A stretch of 64,000 nt of DNA from Microcyclospora pomicola (GCA_002786065.1 NHNY01000006.1:248001-312000), one strand, 5' to 3'; counted from the stretch's first letter, positions 9,537-21,517 are shown. Notes: generated by a model from the sequence alone, not told the origin. Translations and numbers: made by a program.

Positions 9537-11694
9537 TCACGGCGCCGAGTACAGCGCCGTCGTGCTATCACGTTTACGTCGAAGCACCTTGAATTCAACA
9601 TTCCGGCGATGCTCCGCTTGGTCGAGTTTCTTCTTCATATGCCAGGCCTTGGTGATGAGGTCGTTGAGCTTCTCGGGGTCCTGTGAGATGACGGTCGTAC
9701 ATTGGTCGAGATGGGCCCAGTACGCGGCTTGTGAGTCGCACTGCAGGATCTCGGCGGCGTTCTGCAGGAGCAGCGTGAGCGCGACGTTGAAGATGAAGGT
9801 GCGTTGGCCGGGTAGGCAGAGCCAGACGTCCCAGATGCGCATCAAGGCGTCCTGCTGCAGGACGGTGGAGAAGGCGGTAAAGAGCCAGTGCAGCGGGACG
9901 GTGTTGTCTTCGGTGATGTCGAGCTTGTCGAGATGCTTGCCGAGGAGGGGAGCGAGCTCGCGGACGTATTGGCGCAGGACGATACTGTCCGCGATGGGCC
10001 CGTTGAGTTTGGATTCTTTGGAAAAGTACTCGACGGGGAAGAAGTTCTCGACCATGTTGCACAGCACCCAGAAGGCATCTTCTTCTACGGGTATGGCGAG
10101 GAGGAGGTAGCCGGCGATGGTGTTCAGACCTTGCGTATAGCCTAGTCCTTCGTACTTAGCTACGAAGGCCAGAAGAACATCGGTCAAGCGCTTGTACCCC
10201 TTTCCAGGATAGAAGTCATATTTGGTGGTCAGGGTTCGCGGGACGTCCTTCATGATGGCATCAAGTTCTGCAGGATCACTTTGGTCCTTCATGCTCAAGA
10301 AATGGTGGTAGGCGCCAGGATGGACCATGGTATGAGTGTTGCTGAGCTCCATCCAGATAGGGTGCCTGAGCTGCATTGGAATGCCACCAATGACAAGATG
10401 GGCTAGAGTTCTCATCTTCTGTAGTCCAGCGCTACCTTCCTGGCCCCAGCGTGAGAAACCGATCATCTCGCCACCGTCAGTGCGATCCGTCGTGTTCTCG
10501 CAAGTTTCGATCAGCTTGAGCAGAAACCTGTTCCATTGATCTTCATGCGGATCCTTGCCCAGATTTGACAGGGTTGGAGGGAGCTGGTCCTTGTCGTGTT
10601 GCGTGCTCATTTCCACCGGCCTAGGGGGTTCCCGAGTCATTGGAGTCTGTAGCTTTTTGCTAGAACCACCGAATATAGCAGCTGTCCAGCCACCGCTATC
10701 ATTACTCATGATGCTTCGAGTATCGATAGAGTGAGGACGCTCTTTGCGGCGTGCGGGTCTAAAGTGTTGTCAGCGTGCCTGCGGAAAGATAAGTACCTTA
10801 GGTAGGCAGATCTTGCGTACCGTGAACTGGACCTTGAGCGTGCAGGTGTAGCTCTGAAAATGCAGTCAGTATATTATACTCTCCCGACTCAGCACACAAC
10901 AACATACCCTGCCGGTCTCCTCCCCGTTCCACCAAACATTCTCGTAAATCCACGAATAGCACCGACGCTTTCCGGACTTCGTGTTCGAGCAGGTACACTC
11001 GAGACCTGCTCCGCCAGTCAGCAAGACACTCATAGACGCAACAGTCCTCAATCAAGCATACCGCACTATCCGACCGAGACAAATCAGACGGCGCCAGATC
11101 CTCCGAAGCTGTGGCCAGTGATAATCGTCTCCGCTCCGCCTGCTTGGCATGAGACGCCGCGCCAACCACCCTCACCTTTGGCACGCTGTATTCCTCGCAC
11201 AACCGAGTGAGGGCCGTGATATGCGCGTCCCGCTCCGCCAACATAGTCGACAGTCGGCGCACCAGCTCGGCCGCGCCGTGGTGATCGATCACACCACGTA
11301 GCACTTCCGCCGACGCGCTCGACAGCGTCTGCGGCTGCGTCGCGTCGGCCGCCTGCTCATCGAACATGGTCGGACCGGAGCGATCGAGCAGTCCATACAT
11401 GGGATCATTGTCGGTAGCTGGCGCCTCGTCTACCGGCGACGGTATTGCTGTTGCATCTGCAGCATCTTCCGCCGGCAGAGGTGGCGACTCATCTTCCACG
11501 GGTGGCTCGACATGCGCCGCCGGGTCCGGGAACGAGATCAGCGAATGTGTGTCGTCTGGTTCAAGCAGGACCTGTCGACTGCTTCGGCGCGAGATTTCGG
11601 CCATGCTTCTGCATCGCCGCGAATGTTGTCGGCGCAGTGTTTTCGTTCGGCCTACGCTCGCCACGGCCGGTTGTTCGTGCTGCGAGAGCTGCAT
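9537..11694 (-). CDS. TBC-domain Rab GTPase-activating protein
   Basis: Four exons: 11694-11062, 11005-10908, 10853-10821 and 10758-9537, giving 661 aa. Introns are 56, 54 and 62 bp (GTATGC..AGCAG, GTATGT..TTTCAG, GTACGC..TTTAG) and all phases agree. The N-terminal half is disordered (Asp/Glu/Pro/Ala-rich) with one coiled segment around AERDAHITALTRLCEEY. The linker includes AIRGFTRMFGG. The TBC domain (about 365-600) shows both catalytic fingers: IPMQLRHPIW with the arginine finger (about 380) and YTQGLN with the glutamine finger (about 463), and WDVWL. Such proteins accelerate GTP hydrolysis by Rab/Ypt proteins in membrane traffic. The C-terminus is basic and helical. The start at 11694 is the first ATG in the frame; 11709 is GTG. 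Exon 3 is a 33-nt microexon. Confidence 0.87.
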
Positions 11695-12329
11695 CGCTCC
11701 CACCCCCACTCGGCGCCTACTGCCGTCTGGGGCAGCCCGCGTGTCGGGGGGACTGCGCCGATTCTTTGCTCTCGCTACACTTCACTTGATGCTTCTTTCT
11801 ATGGTGATTCCACTTGACCTCGATCAACTGGATGCCGATGCTGCTTTGTCTGCTTGGGTTTTGCAATGGAGGCCACTCGCTCCCGGCGAAAACCACATGA
11901 GCGCACGGGCCCGCAGGCGAACACTGATGAACAGGGCTTTCACGTTACCCCTTACTTGACATATGTACAGACCGAATGAAGGAGTTTGAAACTTATCACA
12001 TTCCGACATATACCTCGACCGACGAGCGGTATGGTCATGTGTCTGCAGCTACAATAGGTGGCGCTGATGGTATATGCCATGTGTGCAATCGTGCCAGACG
12101 TTATCGACGAGTAAAGGTAGGTAGCCTTGACGACAAATGTTAAGAATAATGTCTTTGTGCAACTAACCAGGACTAAAGATGCAATTGACCATACCTTCTC
12201 TTGCGGAAAGTTGTAGCTAAGGTATAAACTCTGTACAGAATAGGTATGCTAGTTCATGAAGATAATATCGTGCAGCTTATATACAGCATCACCATGCATC
12301 TCATCAAGAAAGAAACGGCGTCATTATCA
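11695..12329. other. Intergenic, no gene
   Basis: 635 bp between the start of the TBC gene and the end of the FAD monooxygenase gene. It would contain the TBC promoter (first 200 bp, CT-rich and TTTC-rich near 11760-11810) and the monooxygenase 3' region. A GGTAGGTAGCC segment lies at 12116-12126. Nothing else recognised. Confidence 0.4.
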
Positions 12330-14289
12330 TCACAGTTGCGCTCTCACGCCTCGTTGACCTGAGGCGGAGGTGGTAAACGACGCAAAATACGCGTTCAGCA
12401 CATCCATCGTGCCACTACCCTCGACAAGCTTGACAGCACATCCCACGTACCCATCCGGTCTCACCACAATCACGCCGCCCTCGTTCTCCGACAGGCCCAT
12501 CTTCGCATGTGCTGCAGCCTTGGCATCGGGGACGCGCGCATCCCAGATGTCGTCTGCATATACGTGGTCAAAGTATCGTGCGAGCACGTCAGGAAGTAGA
12601 TCTCGAATCTCGACGTCAGGTCGATGGGCGCTATAGATCGTTGCGATGGTGAAGAAGTGGCTGTGAGGATTGTGACGTTCGTGGTAGTTCACACTCCTCA
12701 AGTCCGATCGAGCGAACCTGGTGTAAAAAGAACCGGCTTTGTTGAGATTGAAAGCAAAGTCTGCCACCGCGCTCTTCGTACGTGCCGGGTTGCCGGCGAA
12801 GAGGTATATCCGGAACGCGCCGTTGAGTGGGATTTCTTGCTCGAGATGGACGACATTGGCATCTGCGACACGAGTCACTGTAGCTGGTGTCAGGATCCGG
12901 CCTGGCCGTTGCGTAGTTGAGCCTCGCTTTTCTGAAAGGAAAAGCGGACTTTGTACAGGATGTGACTCCGACCAGTTCAAGATATTGGCGTTGTACGCGA
13001 CACCATATCCGGAAGTGAATTCGCATGACTCCTTGAATGTCTTGACGAATTGATTCTCCTCGTCGCTACCTGTGGCATGGGCTTGTCCGACTTCTCCTGC
13101 TGATGGTTGCCGTTGCGAAAAGAGCTTCGCGTATTGCGCATCGAAGTTTAGCAGGTTGTCCGCGATCAATCTCCGCTCGCTTTCGTATGACTTGAGCAGT
13201 GATCGTTGAGCGAATCCAGACTCGACGTGATGGATCTTCCAGGCCAAGTTCTGAGCGTCCAGAAACGCCGTGTTCATTCCCTGTCCGGCCTTGGGCGAAT
13301 GCGTATGACAGCAGTCGCCGCCCATGAACACTCGCTCATCTAACGTGTACCTATCAGCAATACCTTGCCCAATGGGATAAACGGAGAACCACTCGACGCG
13401 ATCCCACTCAATCCAATACGGTTGCAATATCTTCTTGGCTGTCGCCTGGACTTCCTCGGCTGACTTAGTGGCTCGCGGATTCCAATCGGCATCGGTGGAC
13501 GAAGCAATCTGGATGTATAGCCGCACCATGTTGTCCTCGCGAGGAATGACCATGATTGAACCAGCATCGGAGTGTATGGTACATTTCATCTACTCCGCGG
13601 TCAGCGATATCAAATGCAGACAAATACCATTACTCAGGACCAACCTTGATATCAGGAAAGTCTGTTCGCACAACACCATCCATAACACCCCAGACATGAG
13701 CGATAGGATCCTTGTGTGTGATTTTGACCCCAAGCTGTTCTCTAATGAAACTGCGAGCGCCCTCACCACTGAAGAGGTACTTTGCACGCATGGTCTCTTC
13801 ATGTCCGCCATCAACATGGGCAATGCTGACCTCGATTGGATAGTTTGCATCAGCTCCGTCATTCTTGAATCCTGTGATGGTCCATGGTCGCTGGATCTCG
13901 ACGTTATTCTTCTTGAGGTCGCCGATGAAGACACGCTCAATCAAACCCTGGTGGAGGAGCGTGGTGAAAGGATATCTCGCATCGATGAACTTCGGACATG
14001 ATGCCCACGTTCCCGTCCTGTGAATCCCCTTGCCGCTCTGCTGTGGATCCCAGAATGCTACCTCATAAACTTTTGCTGGGTCGTGTGCCATGATCGCTCG
14101 CTTGAGGCCCATATTCCGAAGCAGGTCCAAGGACCTGGGCTGGATGCCATCTGCGCGTCCCGTCTTGGTTGGCTCTGGTCGGTTATCGATGTGCTTGATC
14201 TTGTAGCCCCAGCGCGCCAGACATGTCGACAGGAGCAGACCAACGGGTCCCGCTCCCACGATGACGATATCGTACTTGTCCGACGACAT
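12330..14289 (-). CDS. FAD-dependent aromatic monooxygenase (phenol 2-monooxygenase family)
   Basis: Two exons, 14289-13645 and 13589-12330, give 634 aa; the intron (13644-13590, 55 bp) has a slightly unusual GTTGGT donor and a GAGTAG acceptor. Joining gives [16 protein letters not shown], the expected continuity for the family. Start is the ATG at 14289, right before the Rossmann motif [18 protein letters not shown] (residues 6-23). Further marks are the DG-type motif [13 protein letters not shown], and the FAD-binding [17 protein letters not shown] (about 300-320) followed by DAQNLAWK. The C-terminal 180 residues match the thioredoxin-like fold of phenol hydroxylases. The enzyme would hydroxylate a phenolic ring with NAD(P)H and O2; the substrate is unknown. 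Divergent from the P450 gene, which suggests a joint catabolic or secondary-metabolite step. Confidence 0.88.
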
Positions 14290-15200
14290 ATTGTGATACA
14301 ATGAGACTTCCAGCAGCTGCTCTCTTATCGTACAGTGGCTACCTGAGTAAGAACAGATTGGAAACTGATCATCGGGAGATGGACATATCCTGACTGAGCT
14401 TTATATATATGTAAGAGTGGCGACAGCTGCACAATATTGGTACGACACTCCGTGAGGAGATTCACATCTTGTTGCACTGACCTTCCACGGACGGCTCGGG
14501 CTGATCTGGCACAGCTGACCACATGTGCATGGTCGATGGCTTCTTTCCAGCTGCCAAAGGCTATTTGCGTCCGCGGGACACAGACCGGAAGCTGTGAGTT
14601 TGGCTGCCATGCTTGCTTGCCGCAGGGAAAACCCCGCCACTAAGGCTCGGTAGTGGACGCGGTACTTGGACTTCATCGACCCCGACTGTCTGGACCGAGA
14701 TTGGAGCTTCCTTTCTTCGCCATCGATGGGGCTGATCGCGACTGACACGGCGTCGGAATTAACTGTTCCCTTGCGACTTGTTGAATCGCGTGGCTCACTG
14801 ACGATCCTGTCGATGATGAGATGGTCCGATGCATACATGTAGATATTGGATGGTTCAAAGAGCAGCGCAGTCAGCAAAGCCGGATGAGCCGAGCCACGTG
14901 ATTGCTTACTCTACTTCATGCGAACATCCATGTCCTTGTACGAGACTTCTTATTACCTGTCACATTTATATGCTTGTATTTATAGTACCAGTGATCACAA
15001 ACCATGAGTAGCTGAAACGACGCCCGTTGGATGTACGAATGTCCATATCTAAGACTGTGGTTCATCGTCGCCTGCCATCCTTCCTAGCCATCTATACACA
15101 CTCCGAGGCGTTAGCCAGATCTCTTGCAAGTCTTAACGCTGACATAGCTCACGCCCTTTTCTCAAGCTGCCTTAATTGTTGACCTGTCCCATCTCGAATA
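14290..15200. promoter_or_regulatory. Shared divergent promoter region, FAD monooxygenase / P450
   Basis: 911 bp between the two start codons. The overlapping short frames have no coding character. No Zn2Cys6 regulator gene lies next to the pair, so any pathway regulator must act from elsewhere. Confidence 0.45.
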
Positions 15201-16776
15201 ATGATCCTCATAAGCCTCTTCGTTGTTGTCATCGCTTACATTGTCTATCAAACTTTCTTCCATCCCCTCGCTTCTCTGCCTGGCCCGTTGTGGGCACGAC
15301 TAACACGGTTATGGTTGACCAAGCATTCCTGGGACGGCGACATGAACGAGACGATGATAGATCTTCATCAGAAGTATGGTGAGCTTGTCCGGACTGGGCC
15401 CGATGAAGTTAGCATCTCCAACTTGGCCGCGGTCAAAACCATATACAAGGCGGGCACCAAGTTCCGGAAGTCAAGCTGGTACTCCGTCTGGCAGGGCCAT
15501 CGGAAGTTCGATCTTTTTGCAGAGCGTAACGAGCGTATCCATGGCGAGCAGCGACGACTCGTCAGTAGGGCCTATGCGATGGATTCGCTCAAGGACCTGG
15601 AGCTGTACGTGGATAACGCCATCAGGGTGTTCATCGACTGCATGAATGAACGACAAGGCCGGACGCTCGACATGGGGAATTGGGTGCAGCTTTTTGCATT
15701 TGGTAGGTCCATTGATTGACTGATGCCCTCATCAAGTGAAACGCTAAACGTTGCAGATGTCATTGGGGAACTCACATTCAGCAAACGTTTTGGGTTCATG
15801 GATGCTGGCGCAGACGATGGCTCGTTCAAGCAGATCGAAGGCGCGCTGAAGTCTGCATCGTGGATCGGCCAGATTCCGGCGCTCTACTGGATTCACGACG
15901 CTCTGATGCCATATATTGGCAGCCATCTAGGCATTACTGCACGCCACGGATCACTTCGACAAGTCGCCATGCGAGAAATTGCAGCCCGGCAAGATCGAGG
16001 CAGCGACCACCACGATATCCTTTCTAAGCTTCAAGCGACTCAAAGGGAGAAACCAGAGCAGATGGATGGTAACGCAGTAGCCAGCATGGCCACGTCAAAC
16101 ATTTTTGCCGGATCAGACACGACCGCCATATCCACGCGTGCCATCATCTACTATCTTCTCAAGAACCCAGACTGCAAGCATAAGCTGATGAGAGAGATTG
16201 ACCATCTTCGCCTTCAAGGCAAGCTCAGCGATCCAGTAAAACTCAGCGAAGCGGATCATATGCCGTATCTACAAGCTGTGATGTACGAGGCTCTACGCCT
16301 CCATCCAGCCGTTGGCATGAGTTTGCCGCGTGTCACGCCCGAAGGCGGCATCATAGTTGCTGGACAGCACATCCCTGCCGGCACAATCGTTGGCGCCAAT
16401 CCGTGGGTTATACACCGCAACAAGGAGGTCTACGGCGAAGACGTCGAAGCATTCCGGCCTGAGCGCTGGATGACGGACGACAACGGCGATATGCATCGCT
16501 TCTTCTTCGCCTTTGGTGCTGGAGCCCGCATGTGCTTAGGGCGTAACATCTCGTGGATGGAGATGTGAGTTTCCCTTCTGCCAAATGGTCTTGGCTTTCA
16601 AAGGGTTGCTTGCATTGGGACAGATGTGCTGACTATGCATGAACAGGTCCAAACTCATTCCCACTCTGCTCATGCATTACGATGTGGAACTGAGCGATCC
16701 AGGCACGGAGTGGATCACGAGCTGCTGGTGGTTTGTGATGCAGCATGGCGTCAACGTAAGGCTCACTCGTAGATAG
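15201..16776 (+). CDS. Cytochrome P450, pisatin-demethylase-like
   Basis: Three exons, 15201-15702, 15757-16564 and 16647-16776, give 479 aa; introns of 54 and 82 bp (GTAGGT..TGCAG, GTGAGT..AACAG) keep phase. Residues 1-20 form a single hydrophobic anchor (ISLFVVVIAYIVYQTFF) followed by the LPGPLWARLTRLW hinge, as in ER-bound P450s. The I-helix motif is AGSDTTA (about 285), the K-helix has EALR, the meander has FRPERW, and the heme loop is FGAGARMCLGRN with the ligand Cys near 426. The pattern fits fungal pisatin-demethylase-like monooxygenases, which hydroxylate or demethylate aromatic or terpenoid substrates. The C-terminus ends VRLTRR. An internal GTAAGG donor (16756) and a downstream CTAG acceptor would allow an alternative tail. 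Confidence 0.88.
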
Positions 16777-17047
16777 GAACAATGATGAGTAAGGTGACTC
16801 CTGAGCATGACTACTAGCTGGCACATGCTCGGGACCTTGAGGTCTATCCAGATGCTGCATCGTGGCAGCTAGAGATATAGATGCTTGCCGTCTGTCGCCA
16901 TGCTTTATAGACCTGAAGTCCAAAATAGCTCGCCATGATAAGACCAGTTGAAACTTGCGTAAAGATGTGGTCCACGGGCGAATGCGTATGCTGCTTGGCC
17001 GAGCTTCGGCTGTATTACTGTTGTCCCTTGTACACGTTCAGAGCTGT

Positions 17048-18199
17048 TCACATGTTGAAACCGCCATGCTCTGCAGCATCGATAAAGCGCCAAAGCCCTG
17101 CTTCTTCTGCAGCCTGACGAACTCTTGTAACCTCATCAAGACCGACCGGACGATTGATATCCTCATACCGTATCTCCGGCTTTACCTTTGCAGGTGTAGG
17201 TAGACCACCAGGCTCGAAGGTGCTGTCTGCGACGTCCTGAAGACGTCCAGATGTAGTTCTCCTCGGCTTACCAACATGGGCACGTGGGTGGTACTGCTCC
17301 ATAACGTGAATGAAAAGATCCTTGCTCACGTTGTCTGCAAGCCAGCGCACGATCTGTTTACCTTCTTCCTCATGGCCAGGCATGACTAAATGCCGTAGAA
17401 GGACCCCAGATTTGGCCAGGCCATCGGGTGTAAAGCAGAGATCACCCACCTGGGCATGCATGGCCTTGATAGACTCCCGGGCTACTGAGGCGTAGTCGTC
17501 AGCCTTCAGCAGCCGCTTCGAGGTGCTCTTCTCCCAGACCTTGAAATCAGGGAGGTATATATCTACAAGGCCATCCATCAATTCTATCGACTCAAGTGAG
17601 TCAAACGAGGACGTATTATACACGATCGGCAATCTCAGCCCAAGACTCTTCGCATGCAGGATGGACAGAGCGATCTGAGGGACGACGTGTTCGGGTGTAA
17701 CCAAGTTGATGTTGTGCACATTTCCCACCTCCTGCAGTTTCATATACCACTCTCCCAGCTCTTCCGGCGTCAGGTCGAAGCCATTCTTCTGGTGACTGAT
17801 ATCGTGATTCTGACAGAACACACAGCGTAGGTTGCATCCGGAGAAGAAGACGCTTCCCGAGCCATTCTGGCCCTGCAAAGATGGCTCCTCGCCAAAGTGT
17901 GGTGCTATGGTATTCACCACGACATTGCTTCCTATCAAGCATGTTCCACGCCTCTCAAAGCGATTCACTCCACAGAGACGTGGGCAAAGGTTGCAATTAC
18001 TCAATTGAGCGTATGCAGCAGCACGCTTCTTCGCCTCTTGCAGTGGAGTGAGAAGTTGGTATCTTGGAATGTAATCATCTACCAGGAAAGGTGGTGCCAG
18101 GTACGATCTAAAGCGCCGTGCTGAGGTGGTCAGACGCTCAAGATGGCCGAACGCGATTGGACGTCTGCCCATGCGCATCGTCGTTCTTAGAAACGACAT
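17048..18199 (-). CDS. PflX-like radical SAM iron-sulfur protein
   Basis: Single exon, 383 aa from the ATG at 18199 (the frame opens at 18235 only with TTG). The first 35 residues are Arg-rich and free of acids except one, compatible with a mitochondrial presequence. Then come an N-terminal cysteine set CNLCPRLCGVNRFERRGTC (C69, C72, C76, C87) and the radical SAM cluster GCNLRCVFCQN (C122, C126, C129, the CxxxCxxC motif). Middle segments such as VDIYLPDFKVW and LRHLVMPGHEEEGK also match bacterial PflX (COG1313), a pyruvate-formate-lyase-activase homologue of unknown substrate. The family is mainly bacterial, so ancient horizontal transfer is likely, by inference. It is divergent from NBP35, an Fe-S cluster assembly factor, with only 320 bp between starts. 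Confidence 0.88.
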   Translation of the reverse strand: MSFLRTTMRMGRRPIAFGHLERLTTSARRFRSYLAPPFLVDDYIPRYQLLTPLQEAKKRAAAYAQLSNCNLCPRLCGVNRFERRGTCLIGSNVVVNTIAPHFGEEPSLQGQNGSGSVFFSGCNLRCVFCQNHDISHQKNGFDLTPEELGEWYMKLQEVGNVHNINLVTPEHVVPQIALSILHAKSLGLRLPIVYNTSSFDSLESIELMDGLVDIYLPDFKVWEKSTSKRLLKADDYASVARESIKAMHAQVGDLCFTPDGLAKSGVLLRHLVMPGHEEEGKQIVRWLADNVSKDLFIHVMEQYHPRAHVGKPRRTTSGRLQDVADSTFEPGGLPTPAKVKPEIRYEDINRPVGLDEVTRVRQAAEEAGLWRFIDAAEHGGFNM

Positions 18200-18519
18200 T
18201 AGCCATTGAGGACTGAATACAAATACGACTGACAAGATGACAATGCTGTAGCAATCATGGTAAGTCGAAGATAAGGTAGAAACAAAACAGCATGTGATAG
18301 CGCGCCGCCGGAAGTGCTGCAGATGCCCCGCTGTCGGCCAGTCTCGCCACAGGCCAACCTAACATCATGACTGCTTACCAAGAATACATAATTTTACTTA
18401 CTTGTCGTATGTGAATGAGACTGCGTCTTTTACCCTCGGAGAGGTAGTAATGACATGACTCTTCACGTTGTGATTCTCTGAAACAACGGACCAGACAAAT
18501 ATTTTGATCATCCTTCAGC
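18200..18519. promoter_or_regulatory. Shared divergent promoter, PflX-like gene / NBP35
   Basis: 320 bp between two head-to-head start codons of iron-sulfur proteins. Short enough that the two promoters must overlap or abut, which would favour co-expression. Confidence 0.5.
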
Positions 18520-19551
18520 ATGGCACCCTCTCTGGAAGAGCCACTCCAATCTGTGGATGACGCTTTAAATTCCAATCTCAAGAAGACACCTGCTCTTGTG
18601 GCTCCAGAACCAGAACACTGTCCCGGTCCGGAATCGCAAAATGCTGGCAAGGGCGACGCCTGTGCAGGATGCCCAAACCAAGCCATTTGTGCTTCAGCTC
18701 CCAAAGGCCCGGATCCCGATATCCCCTTAATCACGGAACGCCTGGCTGGTATCAAACATAAGCTTTTGGTTCTTTCCGGCAAGGGTGGAGTGGGGAAAAG
18801 CACTTTCACCACGATGCTTGCTCACGCCTTCGCCAGCAATCCGAACAACATGGTAGGCATCATGGACACAGACATCTGTGGCCCGAGCATCCCGAAGATG
18901 ATGGGTGTGGACGATGAGACGATCCATGTTACCAACACCGGCTGGGAGCCCGTCTGGGTCAGCGATAACTTGGGTGTCATGAGTGTTCAGTTCATGTTGC
19001 CTAACAGAGACGATGCAGTCATCTGGCGAGGACCTAAGAAGAACGGCCTCATTAAGCAGTTCCTGAAGGATGTGGAGTGGGGTGAGATGGACTTTCTTGT
19101 CGTGGACACGCCACCGGGTACTTCAGATGAGCATTTGAGCGTCAACAGCTATCTCAAAGAATCTGGGGTGGATGGCGCGGTAATCGTCACGACCCCTCAA
19201 GAAGTCAGTTTACTGGACGTACGCAAGGAGATCGATTTCTGTCGCAAAGCAGGTATCTCCATCATCGGCCTCGTTGAAAACATGAGCGGCTTTGTGTGTC
19301 CGAAATGTACGCATCAATCGGAGATCTTCCGCGCGACGACTGGAGGAGGCAGGCAATTGGCAAAAGAAAGTGGCATCCCTTTCCTAGGCGCCGTTCCGCT
19401 CGATCCCAGGATTGGTATGGCATGCGATTACGGCGAAAGCTTCTTCGACAATTTCAGCGATTCGCCTGCCTGCGAAGCGCTACGTGGTGTGGTCAGGCGA
19501 GTGGGTGAGGAGCTTGGTTTGCAGCCCCACGAGGTACTTGCGGAGGACTGA
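18520..19551 (+). CDS. NBP35: Cytosolic Fe-S cluster assembly factor NBP35
   Basis: Intronless, 343 aa, full length for the family. The N-terminal Fe-S motif is C34-x13-C48-x2-C51-x5-C57, the signature that separates NBP35 from CFD1. The P-loop is [10 protein letters not shown] (about 86-95), followed by [18 protein letters not shown], the [12 protein letters not shown] switch region and the bridging cluster motif CPKC (about 260-263), shared by NBP35/CFD1 heterotetramers. The protein is a scaffold that builds 4Fe-4S clusters in the cytosol and hands them through NAR1 and the CIA complex to enzymes such as DNA polymerases. All key residues are present. Head-to-head with the PflX-like radical SAM gene. 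Confidence 0.97.
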   Translation: MAPSLEEPLQSVDDALNSNLKKTPALVAPEPEHCPGPESQNAGKGDACAGCPNQAICASAPKGPDPDIPLITERLAGIKHKLLVLSGKGGVGKSTFTTMLAHAFASNPNNMVGIMDTDICGPSIPKMMGVDDETIHVTNTGWEPVWVSDNLGVMSVQFMLPNRDDAVIWRGPKKNGLIKQFLKDVEWGEMDFLVVDTPPGTSDEHLSVNSYLKESGVDGAVIVTTPQEVSLLDVRKEIDFCRKAGISIIGLVENMSGFVCPKCTHQSEIFRATTGGGRQLAKESGIPFLGAVPLDPRIGMACDYGESFFDNFSDSPACEALRGVVRRVGEELGLQPHEVLAED

Positions 19552-21517
19552 GCGCAGTACATCTATCACGGTCTCGCAAGGGCAGTACGAGTGCATCAAA
19601 CGGCAAGGGCATCCACAGTGATAGGATGGCCGCTTTTCAACTTGGCACAACCCATCGACACCATAGATGCGACGAACAGTTGACGAAGCAACATCCATGC
19701 CCCTCGAACTCTGAGCGAGCAGGCCTGGTCAGTCATGGCGTGAGAAGTTCATCCCAATAAACACACCTCATGTATGGTCATTTGAGATGCCATGGCTGCG
19801 AAGACTTTGTCGTGGCAGCGATCGCCACGGGTGATCGTCGAGCAACTTGATGATCACACGACATGATTATGATCAACCCAAGAAAAGGAGGGACACTTCC
19901 GATGGACATAGGAAACAGATGAAAATGCACAACGAGATTCAGCGAAGCTGTTTGATGTGCTGGTCAACAAGCAATCAAGATCTTACAGCAGTCACGAGAG
20001 GTCAGACTTCCCACTCAATCAGTTGTATCCGCAAAGGTGAGGATGATCTTGCATTCATCGCAGTCAGTGTAGAGCTGTATGACCTGGCTGCAGCATTGGA
20101 CATAGTGCTTAGTGATAGCATGTAGTTCTCTCGATCTAACGTCGATTTTCTCACGCTGGTATACCTATCCTAAGTCACTCACGAGATCACTACGCTTCGC
20201 CTTCCTCGCCCCTGATCTCAGGCTTGATCGAAGTCGCATGTATTGATGCCTCATGATTTCTGATCGTTTGATGCAGCACGATGATGATTTGCTCGCTCGG
20301 CTCGCGGCTCCAGCCGCCGGCGCCCCACGTCTTAGCAACGACATCTGGTCTTTCTTCACGTGAAAGACACAAAGATTGTTTCAAGATACTCTACCATACA
20401 ATAATTTGGTCACTCCATAATAATGCCGCAAAGTCTGAGCTATTTGCGAGACGTCTGATTGCTTCTGCGCAAGCGGCGATCCGGCTGGTGGGTTCTGTAT
20501 ATAATGCTGGCAGGATAGATTCACGAGTTCGAGAACTTCATGTCTATCTGTCTGCTGTACCTGTACTATATGTGTCGAGATCTCCAGTTCGTTGCACAAC
20601 AATCCTCGATGCCACACTCACAGAATTGGCGGTCGACGAAATGGCCTCAACCAAGGCGTCTCTGCCGTCACCTCACAACCAGAGAAGCATACGTGCAGGT
20701 GAACAGCATATTCCACTGCTAAAGCCGGCTCCACACTGTAGTTGCGATTACAAATATGATTCGAGTTCAGACATCGTATGCTTCAGCAGGGTTTCACAAC
20801 TTAACATGCTGTGAACAAGAGGTTTGTTTGACATTCAACCATCAGAAGTCGTGGCATCAGCTTTCTTGAGCTTCTTTGAGTAGCTGAATAATGCTTTCTC
20901 CCCTGCAATGCCGCCGAACATCCGACATCCCGCTTGTTCGGCATGTATTAATACAACGCTGTGCTACTCTCAGCCCAGGTAGTGTTTGTCAAGGACTTCA
21001 AGCAGACGGCAGAATGATCCGGAGCATCACGGATCTCCAGACTACCCGGCCAGATCGAGTGTGAATGGGTTTTGCAGGGCAAAATGCCCTTTATATCCAT
21101 TTCGAGATGGGCACGAAATGTATTCACCAATGCAGGCTCGCGAACCGCACGTAGCGAGTCTGCTTCTTTGGCCATCGGCCGTTCCTGTCTCCTGTCGTGT
21201 TGCCGCTCGCATATGCTCTTCGGCCTCTACGTAGTTTTGTTCGGTATTGGTATATGTGAACCGTTATAACGAGAGCGAGCGCATGCCGGCTATGGCTGTA
21301 ACTTTGATCGTGCCCGACGTGTTGTTGCTTGGCGGTCTCTATATCTATTCAAGATACTGCGCGACACTAGTCGAGTCGTCGTCGCCCACATCCGTCGTCA
21401 AGTCTTTTGGCCACCGGGTACGTCACAGTGGGATCGTGTCGCGTCGTTCTCCGGCCCGACCAAGCATCGCCCCTCGACAGCGGAGACAATTTGGCAGAAG
21501 TGGGTCCCTCGATTCGC
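19552..21517. other. Intergenic, no confident gene
   Basis: About 2 kb between NBP35 and the MFS gene. The longest open frame (plus, 20281-20814) lacks protein-like composition. Two minus-strand stretches look mildly coding: one ending at 20190 (IIVLHQTIRNHEASIHATS) and one from an ATG at 21175 to 20948 (75 codons, MAKEADSLRAVREPALVN). Neither can be joined into a clear gene, and I leave them uncalled. Confidence 0.35.

Noticed and set aside
19552-21517. Possible mobile element in the 2-kb gap
   Set aside because: No terminal repeats, transposase-like or reverse-transcriptase-like motif seen on either strand.
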